From Schaalia odontolytica (lineage in GTDB: Bacteria; Actinomycetota; Actinomycetes; Actinomycetales; Actinomycetaceae), in NCBI RefSeq assembly GCF_009730335.1, contig NZ_CP046315.1, positions 1,798,001 through 1,862,000 on the forward strand: a stretch of 64,000 bases of DNA, given 5' to 3'. Below, piece after piece: positions 52,041-59,752 of the stretch (its first letter is position 1; the number at the start of each line of letters is the position of its first letter). A model generated the notes under the pieces. That model saw only the letters and a program-made list of their open reading frames with translations, had not been told where the DNA came from and did no database searches. The position numbers and the translations under genes were made by a program.

Positions 52041-52865
52041 CTAGGCCTCGCCTACCTCGACGATATCCAGGACGGTTCGCACCTGCTCGACGGTGAATTG
52101 GCCGGGGGCACTCCCCTCCCACCCGGGCAGGGTCGCGAAGGTGGCCGCGGAGCCAAGGGCGGATCCGATCAGGCGTGTGGGCGCGCCGTGCTCCCCCATG
52201 GAGATGCCGATGACGGGACGGTCGTAGGCCTCGCGCGCCCACGCCTGCGCGGCCAGGACGCGGGCCGCGTCCGTGGCGTTGGTCGCCATGCACGCGAACT
52301 TCAGGACGTCAGCGCCCGCGTAGTTCATGGCCGCAAGAACCTCGGCGAGCTGTTCGTCGCCGGGCGTCGCCTCACAATCGTGGAAGGAAGCGACGACGAT
52401 CGCGCCGGCCTCGTGCGCCTCCTCGATGAGAGCGGAAGATCCGTCTCGCGAGATCTCCACGTCGACACCGCCCGCGAAGGACGCAAGCCGCCGCACCAGG
52501 GCGCAGTATTCCTCGTCATCCAGGTAGGCCTCGCCGCCCTCGACCGACGTGCGGATGGTCGCCAACACCGGCAGGGGCGAGGAATCCGCGACATATCGGG
52601 CCATGCGCACCAGGTCCTCCTCCACGTCCGAGGCGGCCACGAAGTGCGACCCCACGAGGGAAGACAGGAAGGTGTCGGCCCTCCACTCGACGATGTCCGC
52701 GCGGCACAAGGCCAGCGCCTCAACCTGCCCGCTCAGGGCTGCCGCATCCCCGCTGACGGGAACGATGACCTGGGTACGTCCCCCGAGCGTCGCCTTCTTG
52801 GCGGCTCGCCCGATGGTGACGAGTCCGGGCGCAGGGTCGGGGTCGGGCGCAGATGAGTAAGGCAT
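52041..52865 (-). CDS. aroD: 3-dehydroquinate dehydratase, type I
   Basis: A 274-residue shikimate-pathway enzyme that uses a Schiff base. Active-site residues are visible: Glu60 and Arg62 (DIVEWRAD), His162 (ASFHDCEATP) and Lys189 (DVLKFACMA); ISMGEHGAPTRLIGSALGSAATFA near 223 is the C-terminal signature. The ATG at 52865 has AAGGA 4 nt upstream and follows dusB by 11 bp, so it probably shares its transcript. The first 25 residues are a variable extension. Confidence 0.94.
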   Translation of the reverse strand: MPYSSAPDPDPAPGLVTIGRAAKKATLGGRTQVIVPVSGDAAALSGQVEALALCRADIVEWRADTFLSSLVGSHFVAASDVEEDLVRMARYVADSSPLPVLATIRTSVEGGEAYLDDEEYCALVRRLASFAGGVDVEISRDGSSALIEEAHEAGAIVVASFHDCEATPGDEQLAEVLAAMNYAGADVLKFACMATNATDAARVLAAQAWAREAYDRPVIGISMGEHGAPTRLIGSALGSAATFATLPGWEGSAPGQFTVEQVRTVLDIVEVGEA

Positions 52866-52876
52866 GATTCCTTCGC

Positions 52877-54193
52877 TTAGTATCCGATTTCTGCCAGGTG
52901 CAGGCGATCTCGTTCGCTCTGCGTGAGGGAGGGGTGGTCCAGCCAGCCGTCGGGCAGGTGGGGGGTCTTTTCGCCACCGGCTCGGCCGCGAGGTCCGCGT
53001 GCTGCGGGCGGGAACGCCTGGTTGAGGTCCAGGTCCGCGAGGCGCTCGTGGAGCTCCTGCAGGGTCGAGACCATGGACAGGGCGTGGCGCTGGGGGCCGC
53101 CGACGGCAAATCCGCGCAGGTACCAGCCGATGTGTTTGCGCATCTCGCGCAGCGCTCGCCCCTCGTCGCCCTGGTCGACGACGCACCAGGCGGCGTGGCA
53201 CTCGATGACGGAGACGACCTCGGCGAGGCTGGGGCCGGGCGGGATGGACCCGCCGTGGTAGGCGGCGACGATGTCGCGGAAGATCCAGGGGCGTCCCTGG
53301 GCGCCGCGCCCGACGCTGATGCCGTCACAGCCGGTCTGTTCCAGCATGGCCAGGGCGTCGGCGGCCTCGAAGACGTCGCCGTTTCCGAAGACGGGGATGT
53401 CGAGCAGGTCCTTCAGGCGCGCGATTTCGTCCCAGTGGGCGTGTCCCGCGTAGTGCTGGTTCTGGGTGCGCGCGTGCAGGGTGAGGGCGGCGGCGCCGAG
53501 CTTTTGCGCACTCAAGGCGGCGTCCGTCGCGGTCTCGTGCTCGGAGTCGATGCCGATGCGGATCTTGACGGTCACGGGGATCTCGCGCCCCGCTCGCTCC
53601 CCGGCCTCGTCGCAGGCGCGCACCACGGCACCCACGAGGTCGGAGAACAGGTCGCGCTTCCAGGGCAGGGCCGCTCCCCCGCCCTTCTTCGTCACCTTGG
53701 GGACGGGGCACCCGAAGTTCAAGTCGATGTGGTCGGTGAGGTCGCGTTCGACGAGCATCGTCGCGGCCTTTGCCATGACGGCGGGGTTGACGCCGTAGAG
53801 CTGCAGGGAGCGCACGCGCTCGGCGGGGTCGGGGCGCACCATTTCCAGGGTGCGTTCGTTCTCCTCGACGAGGGCGCGGCTGGTCACCATCTCGGTGACG
53901 TACAGGCCTGCGGGCGCGTCCACGCGCGGGATGGTGACGTGGCGCGGCTCGTTGGAGCTTTCGCCGGGTGCCTTCGGGGACGAGGCCGTGGCCCCCTCCC
54001 CCGACTCGGCCGCCCAGGAGGGGATGCCGACGGGTCGCAGGTGGTCGGGCAGGCCCGACTCGCCCATGATGCGGCACAGGCGTCGGAAGGGCACGTCCGT
54101 CACCCCGGCCATGGGGGCCAGGACGACGGGTGTCCACAGGCGCAGCGGCCCCACGCGAAGAGGGGCCGCTGCGGATGTTGAGGCTATCTGCAA
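52877..54193 (-). CDS. dus: tRNA-dihydrouridine synthase with an internal insertion
   Basis: A 438-residue flavoenzyme that reduces uridines in tRNA, closest to DusB. LRLWTPVVLAPMAGVTDVPFRRLCR near 18-42, the catalytic Cys in LNFGCPVPKVTKKGGGAAL near 157, and FGNGDVFEAADALAML and GRGAQGRPWIF are present. About 49 residues (roughly 46-95) are inserted between RIMGE and GLYVTEMVTSRAL, where other DusB proteins are continuous. This insert contains a copy of the GACGAGGCCGTGGCC repeat (53979-53993). The annotated TTG start, 1 bp after the glyS stop, lacks a clear Shine-Dalgarno. Confidence 0.9.
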   Translation of the reverse strand: MQIASTSAAAPLRVGPLRLWTPVVLAPMAGVTDVPFRRLCRIMGESGLPDHLRPVGIPSWAAESGEGATASSPKAPGESSNEPRHVTIPRVDAPAGLYVTEMVTSRALVEENERTLEMVRPDPAERVRSLQLYGVNPAVMAKAATMLVERDLTDHIDLNFGCPVPKVTKKGGGAALPWKRDLFSDLVGAVVRACDEAGERAGREIPVTVKIRIGIDSEHETATDAALSAQKLGAAALTLHARTQNQHYAGHAHWDEIARLKDLLDIPVFGNGDVFEAADALAMLEQTGCDGISVGRGAQGRPWIFRDIVAAYHGGSIPPGPSLAEVVSVIECHAAWCVVDQGDEGRALREMRKHIGWYLRGFAVGGPQRHALSMVSTLQELHERLADLDLNQAFPPAARGPRGRAGGEKTPHLPDGWLDHPSLTQSERDRLHLAEIGY

Positions 54194-54194
54194 G

Positions 54195-55583
54195 TCAGCA
54201 GCCCAGGCGTTCGATCAGGTACGACTTGACCTTGTCGAGCGGGATGCGCACCTGCTCCATCGTGTCACGCTCGCGGATGGTGACGGCGTGGTCTTCGATC
54301 GAGTCGAAGTCGTAGGTGATGCAGAAGGGGGTACCGATCTCGTCCTGGCGACGGTAGCGGCGGCCAACGGCGCCGGCATCGTCGTAGTCGACGTTCCAGA
54401 TGCCACGCAGCTCGTCAGCAAGCTCCTGGGCGGGGCCGGTCAGTTCGGGCTTGCGGGACAGGGGCAGGACGGCGGCCTTGACGGGGGCCAGGCGCGGGTC
54501 CAGCTTGAGAACGACGCGCTTGTCGACGCCGCCCTTGGCGTTGGGGGCCTCGTCCTCGTGGTAGGCCTCGATGAGGAAGGCCATAAGGGAACGGGTCAGG
54601 CCCGCCGAGGGCTCGATGACGTAGGGGGTCCAGCGTTCCTTGGTGTTCGGGTCGAAGTAGTCGAGCTTCGCGCCGGAGGCTTCGGAGTGGACGGTCAGGT
54701 CGTAGTCGGTGCGGTTGGCGATGCCTTCGAGCTCGCCCCACTCGCTACCCTGGAAGCCGAAGCGGTATTCCAGGTCGACGGTGCGCTTGGAGTAGTGCGA
54801 GAGCTTCTCCTGCGGGTGCTCGTACTCGCGCAGGTTCTCCGGGTCGATGCCGAGGTTGACGTACCAGGCCTTGCGGTAGTCGATCCAGTACTGGTGCCAT
54901 TCCTCATCGGTGCCGGGCTCGCAGAAGAACTCGAGTTCCATCTGCTCAAACTCGCGGGTACGGAAGATGAAGTTGCCGGGCGTGATCTCGTTGCGGAAGG
55001 ACTTGCCGATCTGGCCGATGCCGAACGGCGGCTTCTTGCGCGCGGCGTTCATGACGTTCGCATAGTTGATGAAGATGCCCTGCGCGGTTTCGGGGCGCAG
55101 GTAGTGCAGGCCGGCCTCGTCGTCAACGGGCCCCAGGTAGGTCTTGAGCAGACCGGAGAAGGCGCGGGGCTCGGTCCACTGGCCGCGCACGCCACAGTTG
55201 GGGCAGGCAATGTCGTCGTTGGACAGGGTGGATTCCTCGACGCCCTTCTTTTCGGCGAGTTCTTCGATGAGCTGGTCCTGGCGGGCGCGCTTGTGGCAGT
55301 TGAGGCACTCAATGAGCGGGTCGGTGAAGGCCTTGACGTGGCCGGAGGCGACCCACACTTCGCGCGGGAGGATGACGGAGGAGTCCAGGCCGACGACGTC
55401 TGCGCGGCGGCGGACCATGGCGTTCCACCAGGCGCGCTTGATATTTTCCTTCAGTTCCACGCCGAGCGGGCCGTAGTCCCACGCGGAGCGGGTGCCACCG
55501 TAGATGTCACCGCAGGGAAAGACGAAGCCGCGGCGCTTGGCCAGGCTGATCACATTGTCGAGGCGGGAGGGTCCCTTAGCCAC
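54195..55583 (-). CDS. glyS: Glycyl-tRNA synthetase (alpha2, class II)
   Basis: A 462-residue synthetase that charges tRNA-Gly. Motif 2 region [28 protein letters not shown] near 205-232, motif 1 [26 protein letters not shown] near 16-41, motif 3 [13 protein letters not shown] near 335, and a Cys pair set ([13 protein letters not shown]) forming a zinc site near 94-130 are present. It starts at GTG 55583 with AAGGAG upstream. dusB follows 1 bp later. Confidence 0.97.
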   Translation of the reverse strand: MAKGPSRLDNVISLAKRRGFVFPCGDIYGGTRSAWDYGPLGVELKENIKRAWWNAMVRRRADVVGLDSSVILPREVWVASGHVKAFTDPLIECLNCHKRARQDQLIEELAEKKGVEESTLSNDDIACPNCGVRGQWTEPRAFSGLLKTYLGPVDDEAGLHYLRPETAQGIFINYANVMNAARKKPPFGIGQIGKSFRNEITPGNFIFRTREFEQMELEFFCEPGTDEEWHQYWIDYRKAWYVNLGIDPENLREYEHPQEKLSHYSKRTVDLEYRFGFQGSEWGELEGIANRTDYDLTVHSEASGAKLDYFDPNTKERWTPYVIEPSAGLTRSLMAFLIEAYHEDEAPNAKGGVDKRVVLKLDPRLAPVKAAVLPLSRKPELTGPAQELADELRGIWNVDYDDAGAVGRRYRRQDEIGTPFCITYDFDSIEDHAVTIRERDTMEQVRIPLDKVKSYLIERLGC

Positions 55584-55722
55584 TTGTCACTCCTTGAGTA
55601 TCTGGGGCACGACTGGCTGTCGTGTCGCCATCGATACTAGCCGATAACTACTGTGTCGGGCACTTGCGACCCCTTCCGAGCTCATGGAGCCCACCACAGG
55701 TGCGCACCCAACCGACGAAGGA

Positions 55723-55765
55723 GCCCCGGCCTCGTCCCCGGATGATGAGGGGACGAGGCCGGGGC
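55723..55765 (-). terminator. 17-bp hairpin of the GACGAGGCCGGGG family
   Basis: GCCCCGGCCTCGTCCCC (55723-55739) pairs perfectly with GGGGACGAGGCCGGGGC (55749-55765), loop of 9 nt. It lies 38 bp behind the ABC operon on the minus strand and upstream of glyS. It is nearly identical to the stem at 58786-58829. Confidence 0.85.
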
Positions 55766-55803
55766 CGGGTCGAGGGGTCATGTTCCCCGGGCGGAACAGG
55801 CGT

Positions 55804-56526
55804 TCAGCCGACACGCCTGATGTGACCCGAGGCGGTCAACGGCCAGCCGGAGGCGATAACCGTCAGCGAGATGAGACCGAGCAGGTAGAAGGCGGGGTGC
55901 ATCGGGGGCAGGTAGCCGGACTTATGGACGAGGGTGAGGACCAGCCACGTGACCGGCGCACCGATGGCGCAGATGCCCAGCGGAATCGCACCCATGAGCA
56001 CAAAGACTCGTTTCCAGGTCGACCCGATGCAGCGGGCGAGCCCGCCGATGAAGCGCCCAGCTCCATCACACGCCACCCAGGCGAATAGGACGAAGATCCA
56101 CGAGTCGACGCCGAGAGGGAAGGACTCGCGTCCCATGACGAAGAGGAGGGGATGGATGGCGATAAGAAGCCACCAGATAAGGGATCCCAGGCCAATGATG
56201 ACAATGGAGTGGACGTAGCTCGCCGCGGTAAGCACGGGGCGCGACCCGCCGCTGAGGGCTGAGGCTCGCATATTGACGGTGGCGCTGACGACCCCGCAGA
56301 CGAAGAGGAAGACGCCCGTGACAAAAGCGGAGTTTGTGGCAGCCTGGTCCACCTGTCCGGTGACGTCGGGGACTGATAGGTAGACGATTCCATTGACCGT
56401 GAAGTTGACGAGGAACTGGAAGCACACAACCAGCAGGTAGAGGACCACCGTGAATCGCGATCCGACAAGGCCAATGCGCAGGGGTGACGGGGAGGACTTG
56501 ATGAGGTCGGGGTTTGCAGTGATCAT
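55804..56526 (-). CDS. ABC-associated integral membrane protein
   Basis: A 240-residue protein with about six membrane segments (first at 26-48). I recognise no family by motif, but it overlaps the ATPase gene (ATGA) and completes a YtrA-type operon, so it is probably the permease of that transporter. The soluble loops are short. Confidence 0.7.
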   Translation of the reverse strand: MITANPDLIKSSPSPLRIGLVGSRFTVVLYLLVVCFQFLVNFTVNGIVYLSVPDVTGQVDQAATNSAFVTGVFLFVCGVVSATVNMRASALSGGSRPVLTAASYVHSIVIIGLGSLIWWLLIAIHPLLFVMGRESFPLGVDSWIFVLFAWVACDGAGRFIGGLARCIGSTWKRVFVLMGAIPLGICAIGAPVTWLVLTLVHKSGYLPPMHPAFYLLGLISLTVIASGWPLTASGHIRRVG

Positions 56527-57419
56527 TGGTCTTTCTCCTGGATGAGGTAGGCGAAGGCGTCCTGGAAAGAGCAGGGCGAGAGTGTGAGGGAGTGGGAGGC
56601 GATCTCGCGGTCGGTGATGCCGCGGTCGCGCAGGTCCACGACGATCTCGCGGGCGGATCCAAGCGTTCGCGAGCTGATGACGGGAGTGCCGGGGTGGTCG
56701 ATCAGGAAGCCTTCGACGTCGGCTGCGTTTCCGGTGATGGCGCAGATGCGGGAGGTGAACGCATCGACGCTCTCGTGCGCGAGGAGGCGCCCGTTCTTCA
56801 GAGCGACGACGTCTTCGGCGACGTTCTCGAGCTCGGAGACCATGTGCGAGGAGATGAGGAAGGTGCGCCGAGGGCGGCGCCCCTCCATGCAGTCGGCGGC
56901 CAGGGTGAGCAGCTCCTCGTAGAAGGCATAGCGGGTGGGCACGTCCAGGGGTGCCTGAATCTCGTCGAGGACGGTGACGGGGGCTCCCGAGGCCAGCGCG
57001 ACGGCGCCCGTGAGGATCGCGGCCTGGCCGGAGGAGACCTTGCGCAGCTTCTTGCGACGCTTCATCTGGAATCCGAAACGCTGTGCGTAGTGGTCGAAAA
57101 GCTTCTGGTCCCAGGTTGGGCGCAGGGAGGCGTACGCGACTAGCGCCCCAGCCGAGGAGTTGTCGAAGTCCCTGTCGGAGGAGGCCATGACCGAGTAGCC
57201 GAGCAGGTCGTCGGGGCGCATGTCCGTCCCGTTGATGGACACACCCCCCGAGGAGGGCGGAAGGAGGCCGGAAAGGATCTGCATGAGGGTCGTCTTGCCC
57301 GAGCCGTTGGGGCCGACGAGGGCGGTGACGGTGGAGTCACCGAACTCAAGGGAGAGGTCGGTGAGGGCCTGCTCCGCCTCCCCCGGATAGGCGTGGTTGA
57401 TAGCGTTGAAGGTGATCAT
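56523..57419 (-). CDS. ABC transporter ATPase (GntR/YtrA operon)
   Basis: A 298-residue ATPase. Walker A LVGPNGSGKTTLMQILSG near 35-52 is intact; the signature reads VSSGQAAILTGAVALAS (Ser in place of the first Gly of LSGGQ), Walker B is APVTVLDEIQAPLD, with Ile-Gln after the catalytic Glu, and the H-loop is LISSHMV. It is of the type found with YtrA regulators in drug- or stress-response operons. It overlaps both neighbours by 4 nt. Confidence 0.87.
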   Translation of the reverse strand: MITFNAINHAYPGEAEQALTDLSLEFGDSTVTALVGPNGSGKTTLMQILSGLLPPSSGGVSINGTDMRPDDLLGYSVMASSDRDFDNSSAGALVAYASLRPTWDQKLFDHYAQRFGFQMKRRKKLRKVSSGQAAILTGAVALASGAPVTVLDEIQAPLDVPTRYAFYEELLTLAADCMEGRRPRRTFLISSHMVSELENVAEDVVALKNGRLLAHESVDAFTSRICAITGNAADVEGFLIDHPGTPVISSRTLGSAREIVVDLRDRGITDREIASHSLTLSPCSFQDAFAYLIQEKDQ

Positions 57420-57805
57420 GAGTCTTCCTTGGTGCGAAGGTCGGCGCCGTAGGCGCGGACGTGGTTGGCGATGGAGTCGATGTCGAGGCCGAGAGCGAGT
57501 CCCGCCTCGACGGCGGGGTTCAGGGTCTCCTCCACGTAGGATGCGAGCCCGTCGGCCACGAGCGCGCGGCGGGCCCCCTCGGCGACGAACATGCCGATGC
57601 CGCGTCGCTTGTCGACGAGGCCCTCGTCGACAAGGATCGCGAAAGCCTTGCCGACGGTGGCCGGGTTGATGCGGTAGGTCGCGGAGTACTCCGTGGTGGA
57701 GGTGAGCTGGTCCCCGGCACGCAGGGTGCCGCGCAGGATCTGCGCGCGAATGTCGTCGGCGATCTGCACGTAGATCGGGATCCCCGAGACGAACGTGGGT
57801 GCCAT
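57416..57805 (-). CDS. GntR family regulator, YtrA subfamily
   Basis: A 129-residue repressor: an N-terminal winged helix (GIPIYVQIADDIRAQILRGTLRAGDQLTSTTEYSATYRINPATVGKAFAILVDEGLVDKRRGIGMFV) and a short C-terminal dimerisation helix, the minimal form typical of YtrA. ATG 57805 has GGGAGGG 8 nt upstream. It is first in its operon and a palindrome overlaps its -10, so autoregulation is expected. Confidence 0.93.
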   Translation of the reverse strand: MAPTFVSGIPIYVQIADDIRAQILRGTLRAGDQLTSTTEYSATYRINPATVGKAFAILVDEGLVDKRRGIGMFVAEGARRALVADGLASYVEETLNPAVEAGLALGLDIDSIANHVRAYGADLRTKEDS

Positions 57806-57830
57806 GCGCAAGCCCTCCCTTCAGCTTCAG

Positions 57831-57877
57831 TGGTTCATTACATGACTATTGAACCATATAACCAACTAACCTGTCAA
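57831..57877 (-). promoter_or_regulatory. Promoter and operator of the YtrA-type operon
   Basis: On the minus strand, TTGACA (57872-57877) and TTCAAT (57848-57853) are spaced by 18 bp. The inverted repeat TGGTTCA (57831-57837) with TGAACCA (57850-57856), 12-bp spacer, covers the -10. This is the clearest sigma-A-type promoter in the window and a likely binding site for the GntR protein. Confidence 0.7.
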
Positions 57878-57880
57878 GCG

Positions 57881-58785
57881 GTCTCGCCACACGAACCTCG
57901 CACCCCTTCCACTCCCCCACACCTACGCCGCCCCCCAAATGTCGCAGGCAATTCTCCCTGGTCAGTCTTCAACACCACCCACAAACGTTACAATTCCAAC
58001 GATCCCGTTTACCTGTTTGAAAGGTTTACATGGGAATTGCATGCGGCATTGTTGGGGAACCACAACGCGAGGCGACAAAGAACCCCAAACAGAAAAGATC
58101 TCAAACCTACAGGCAACTCAAGGCCCAAAGGCGCCCGCGCCCCATGCAGCCACACCACCAGAAGCAACACCCCAGCGGGAGCGCTGCACCCGTTACGGAA
58201 CCATGCACCCGATCAGGGGCACTGCACCCGATCAGAAGAGGTGCATTGCCTACGGATCGGGTGCAGCACCCCAACGCACAAGAACAAACGCGGAACTGGC
58301 AAACCGAGCCGCTCCTGGCCCACATCCAGCCCGAGCATAGGACGCCGGGCGGGCGCCGGGCGGCTATCTTGCGCCCCGTTGACACTGCCCTACCGCGAGC
58401 CCACCCACAACGCGACATCGCAAGCCACCGCGCCCAAACCGTAGTCCGCTTCGCCCCAAAACCCCGTTCTCGCCGGATTTCACCCAAGTGGACTGCACTT
58501 TGAGCACACCACCACACGGACAGTACGGGCGGAGACACCGCCCGTAGGGTTCGGGTGAGCATCTGGTCGGACACTACGAGCGAAGCGAGGCTGCCAGTTC
58601 TCGCGGGAGACCAGGCCCAAAGGCACACACAAGAGTGCGCTACGAACGCCCAACAACCAGCACTGGTCACCGACCGGCAGCGCCCGAACACCCGTTCCCA
58701 ACGACCCGCATCTCGCGGCCATCAGCGCCCTCGGCCCACACTGTGCCCACATCCCACACGATGCCCGCGCCCGGACGCATAAAAC
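57881..58785. other. Non-coding region of about 900 bp
   Basis: No frame here has a Shine-Dalgarno, a domain or normal codon use. Composition varies: 57950-58120 is low in GC for this chromosome. Contents that I can support are the 19-bp array (58185-58265) and a strong small hairpin TACGGGCGG (58524-58532) with CCGCCCGTA (58538-58546). It may be a decayed gene or a locus for non-coding RNA. Confidence 0.5.
58185..58265. repeat. TGCACCCG array with 19-bp period
   Basis: TGCACCCG starts at 58185, 58204 and 58223, and a degenerate TGCATTGC starts at 58242, all exactly 19 bp apart. The final reverse copy ATCGGGTGCA (58256-58265) pairs with TGCACCCGAT (58223-58232). Only about 8-13 bases of each unit are conserved. 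The period equals that of the array at 27418-27522, but the core sequence is different. Confidence 0.65.
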
Positions 58786-58829
58786 AGCCCCGGCCTCGTC
58801 CCACGGGGATAGGGGACGAGGCCGGGGCT
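58786..58829 (-). terminator. Terminator of the mal operon, GACGAGGCCGGGG family
   Basis: AGCCCCGGCCTCGTCCC (58786-58802) pairs perfectly with GGGACGAGGCCGGGGCT (58813-58829), 17 bp, loop of 10 nt. On the minus strand it is followed by GTTTTATG, giving a U tract. It lies 26 bp after the malG stop. Confidence 0.9.
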
Positions 58830-58855
58830 GGCTAGGCAGGAGGGCTCGGAAGCAC

Positions 58856-59752
58856 TTACTCCTTGACGCCGCCGGCGGTCAGGCCGGAGACGATGTACTT
58901 CTGCAGGTACTGGAACAGCAGGATCACCGGAACGGCCGCGATCACGGAGCCGGCCGCGAAGATACCCCACGGGGCGGTACGAGCATCCGCGGCCCAGTTG
59001 TACATACCAACGGCCAGCGTCAGCTGCTGCGGGCTCTGCAGCACCACGCGAGCGATCACAAAGTCACCCAGCGAGGAGATAAAGCTCAGCAGACCGACGA
59101 CTGCCAGGACGGGGCGGACCAGCGGCATGATGATCGTCCAGAAGGTCTGGGCGTGCGTCGCACCGTCGATCATGGCCGCCTCATCCAGCGAACGCGGGAT
59201 CGAGTTGAAGAAGCCGTAGAGCAGGAAGGTGTTCGAGCCGAGCGCGCCACCGAGGTAGACGCAGATCAGGCCGAGCTTGGAGTCCAAGCCGAGGACCGGG
59301 AAGATATCCTTGATGCCCAGGAGCAGCAGGAAGAGTGCCACGAAGGCCAGCATCTGCGGGAACATCTGCACCAGCAGCAGGCCGGTCAGGGTCGTGCGGC
59401 GCCCCTTGAAGCGGAAGCGGCTGAACGCGTAGGCGGCAGCCGCGCCCATGAGAACGGTGCCCACAGCGGTCGCGGACGACACGATGAGGGAGTTCAGGAC
59501 CCACGACCAGTACGCGGAGTACTGGCCACTGCCCAGTGCCGCGAAGTTCTCGAACGACACCTTCGAGAAGAGCTTGTTCGAGCCGGTGAGCGTCGCACCC
59601 GGATTCAGGGACACCGACAGGACGTAGAGCAGCGGGATGAGGCAGTAGATGATCATCAGGATGGCGACGATGTGGCGCCAACCGACCTCTTTCCACCAGC
59701 GCGCACCCTTCAGGGTCGACTCGCGATTCTTCTTCACAGTTGCAGCGCTCAT
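58856..59752 (-). CDS. malG: Maltose-type ABC importer, permease (MalG)
   Basis: A 298-residue permease with six membrane segments (first at 28-50). The EAA loop DEAAMIDGATHAQTFWTIIMPLVRP near 205-230 is typical of MalG-type sugar permeases. The ATG at 59752 overlaps the malF stop by 1 nt (TGATG). It ends with GLTAGGVKE, the usual conserved tail of MalG. No malK lies nearby, so a shared MsiK-type ATPase elsewhere is expected. Confidence 0.92.
   Translation of the reverse strand: MSAATVKKNRESTLKGARWWKEVGWRHIVAILMIIYCLIPLLYVLSVSLNPGATLTGSNKLFSKVSFENFAALGSGQYSAYWSWVLNSLIVSSATAVGTVLMGAAAAYAFSRFRFKGRRTTLTGLLLVQMFPQMLAFVALFLLLLGIKDIFPVLGLDSKLGLICVYLGGALGSNTFLLYGFFNSIPRSLDEAAMIDGATHAQTFWTIIMPLVRPVLAVVGLLSFISSLGDFVIARVVLQSPQQLTLAVGMYNWAADARTAPWGIFAAGSVIAAVPVILLFQYLQKYIVSGLTAGGVKE

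Noticed and set aside
58030-58503. A 157-codon frame in the long non-coding region
   Set aside because: It runs through the 19-bp repeat array, has no Shine-Dalgarno and an improbable composition rich in Pro, Arg, Gln and His.
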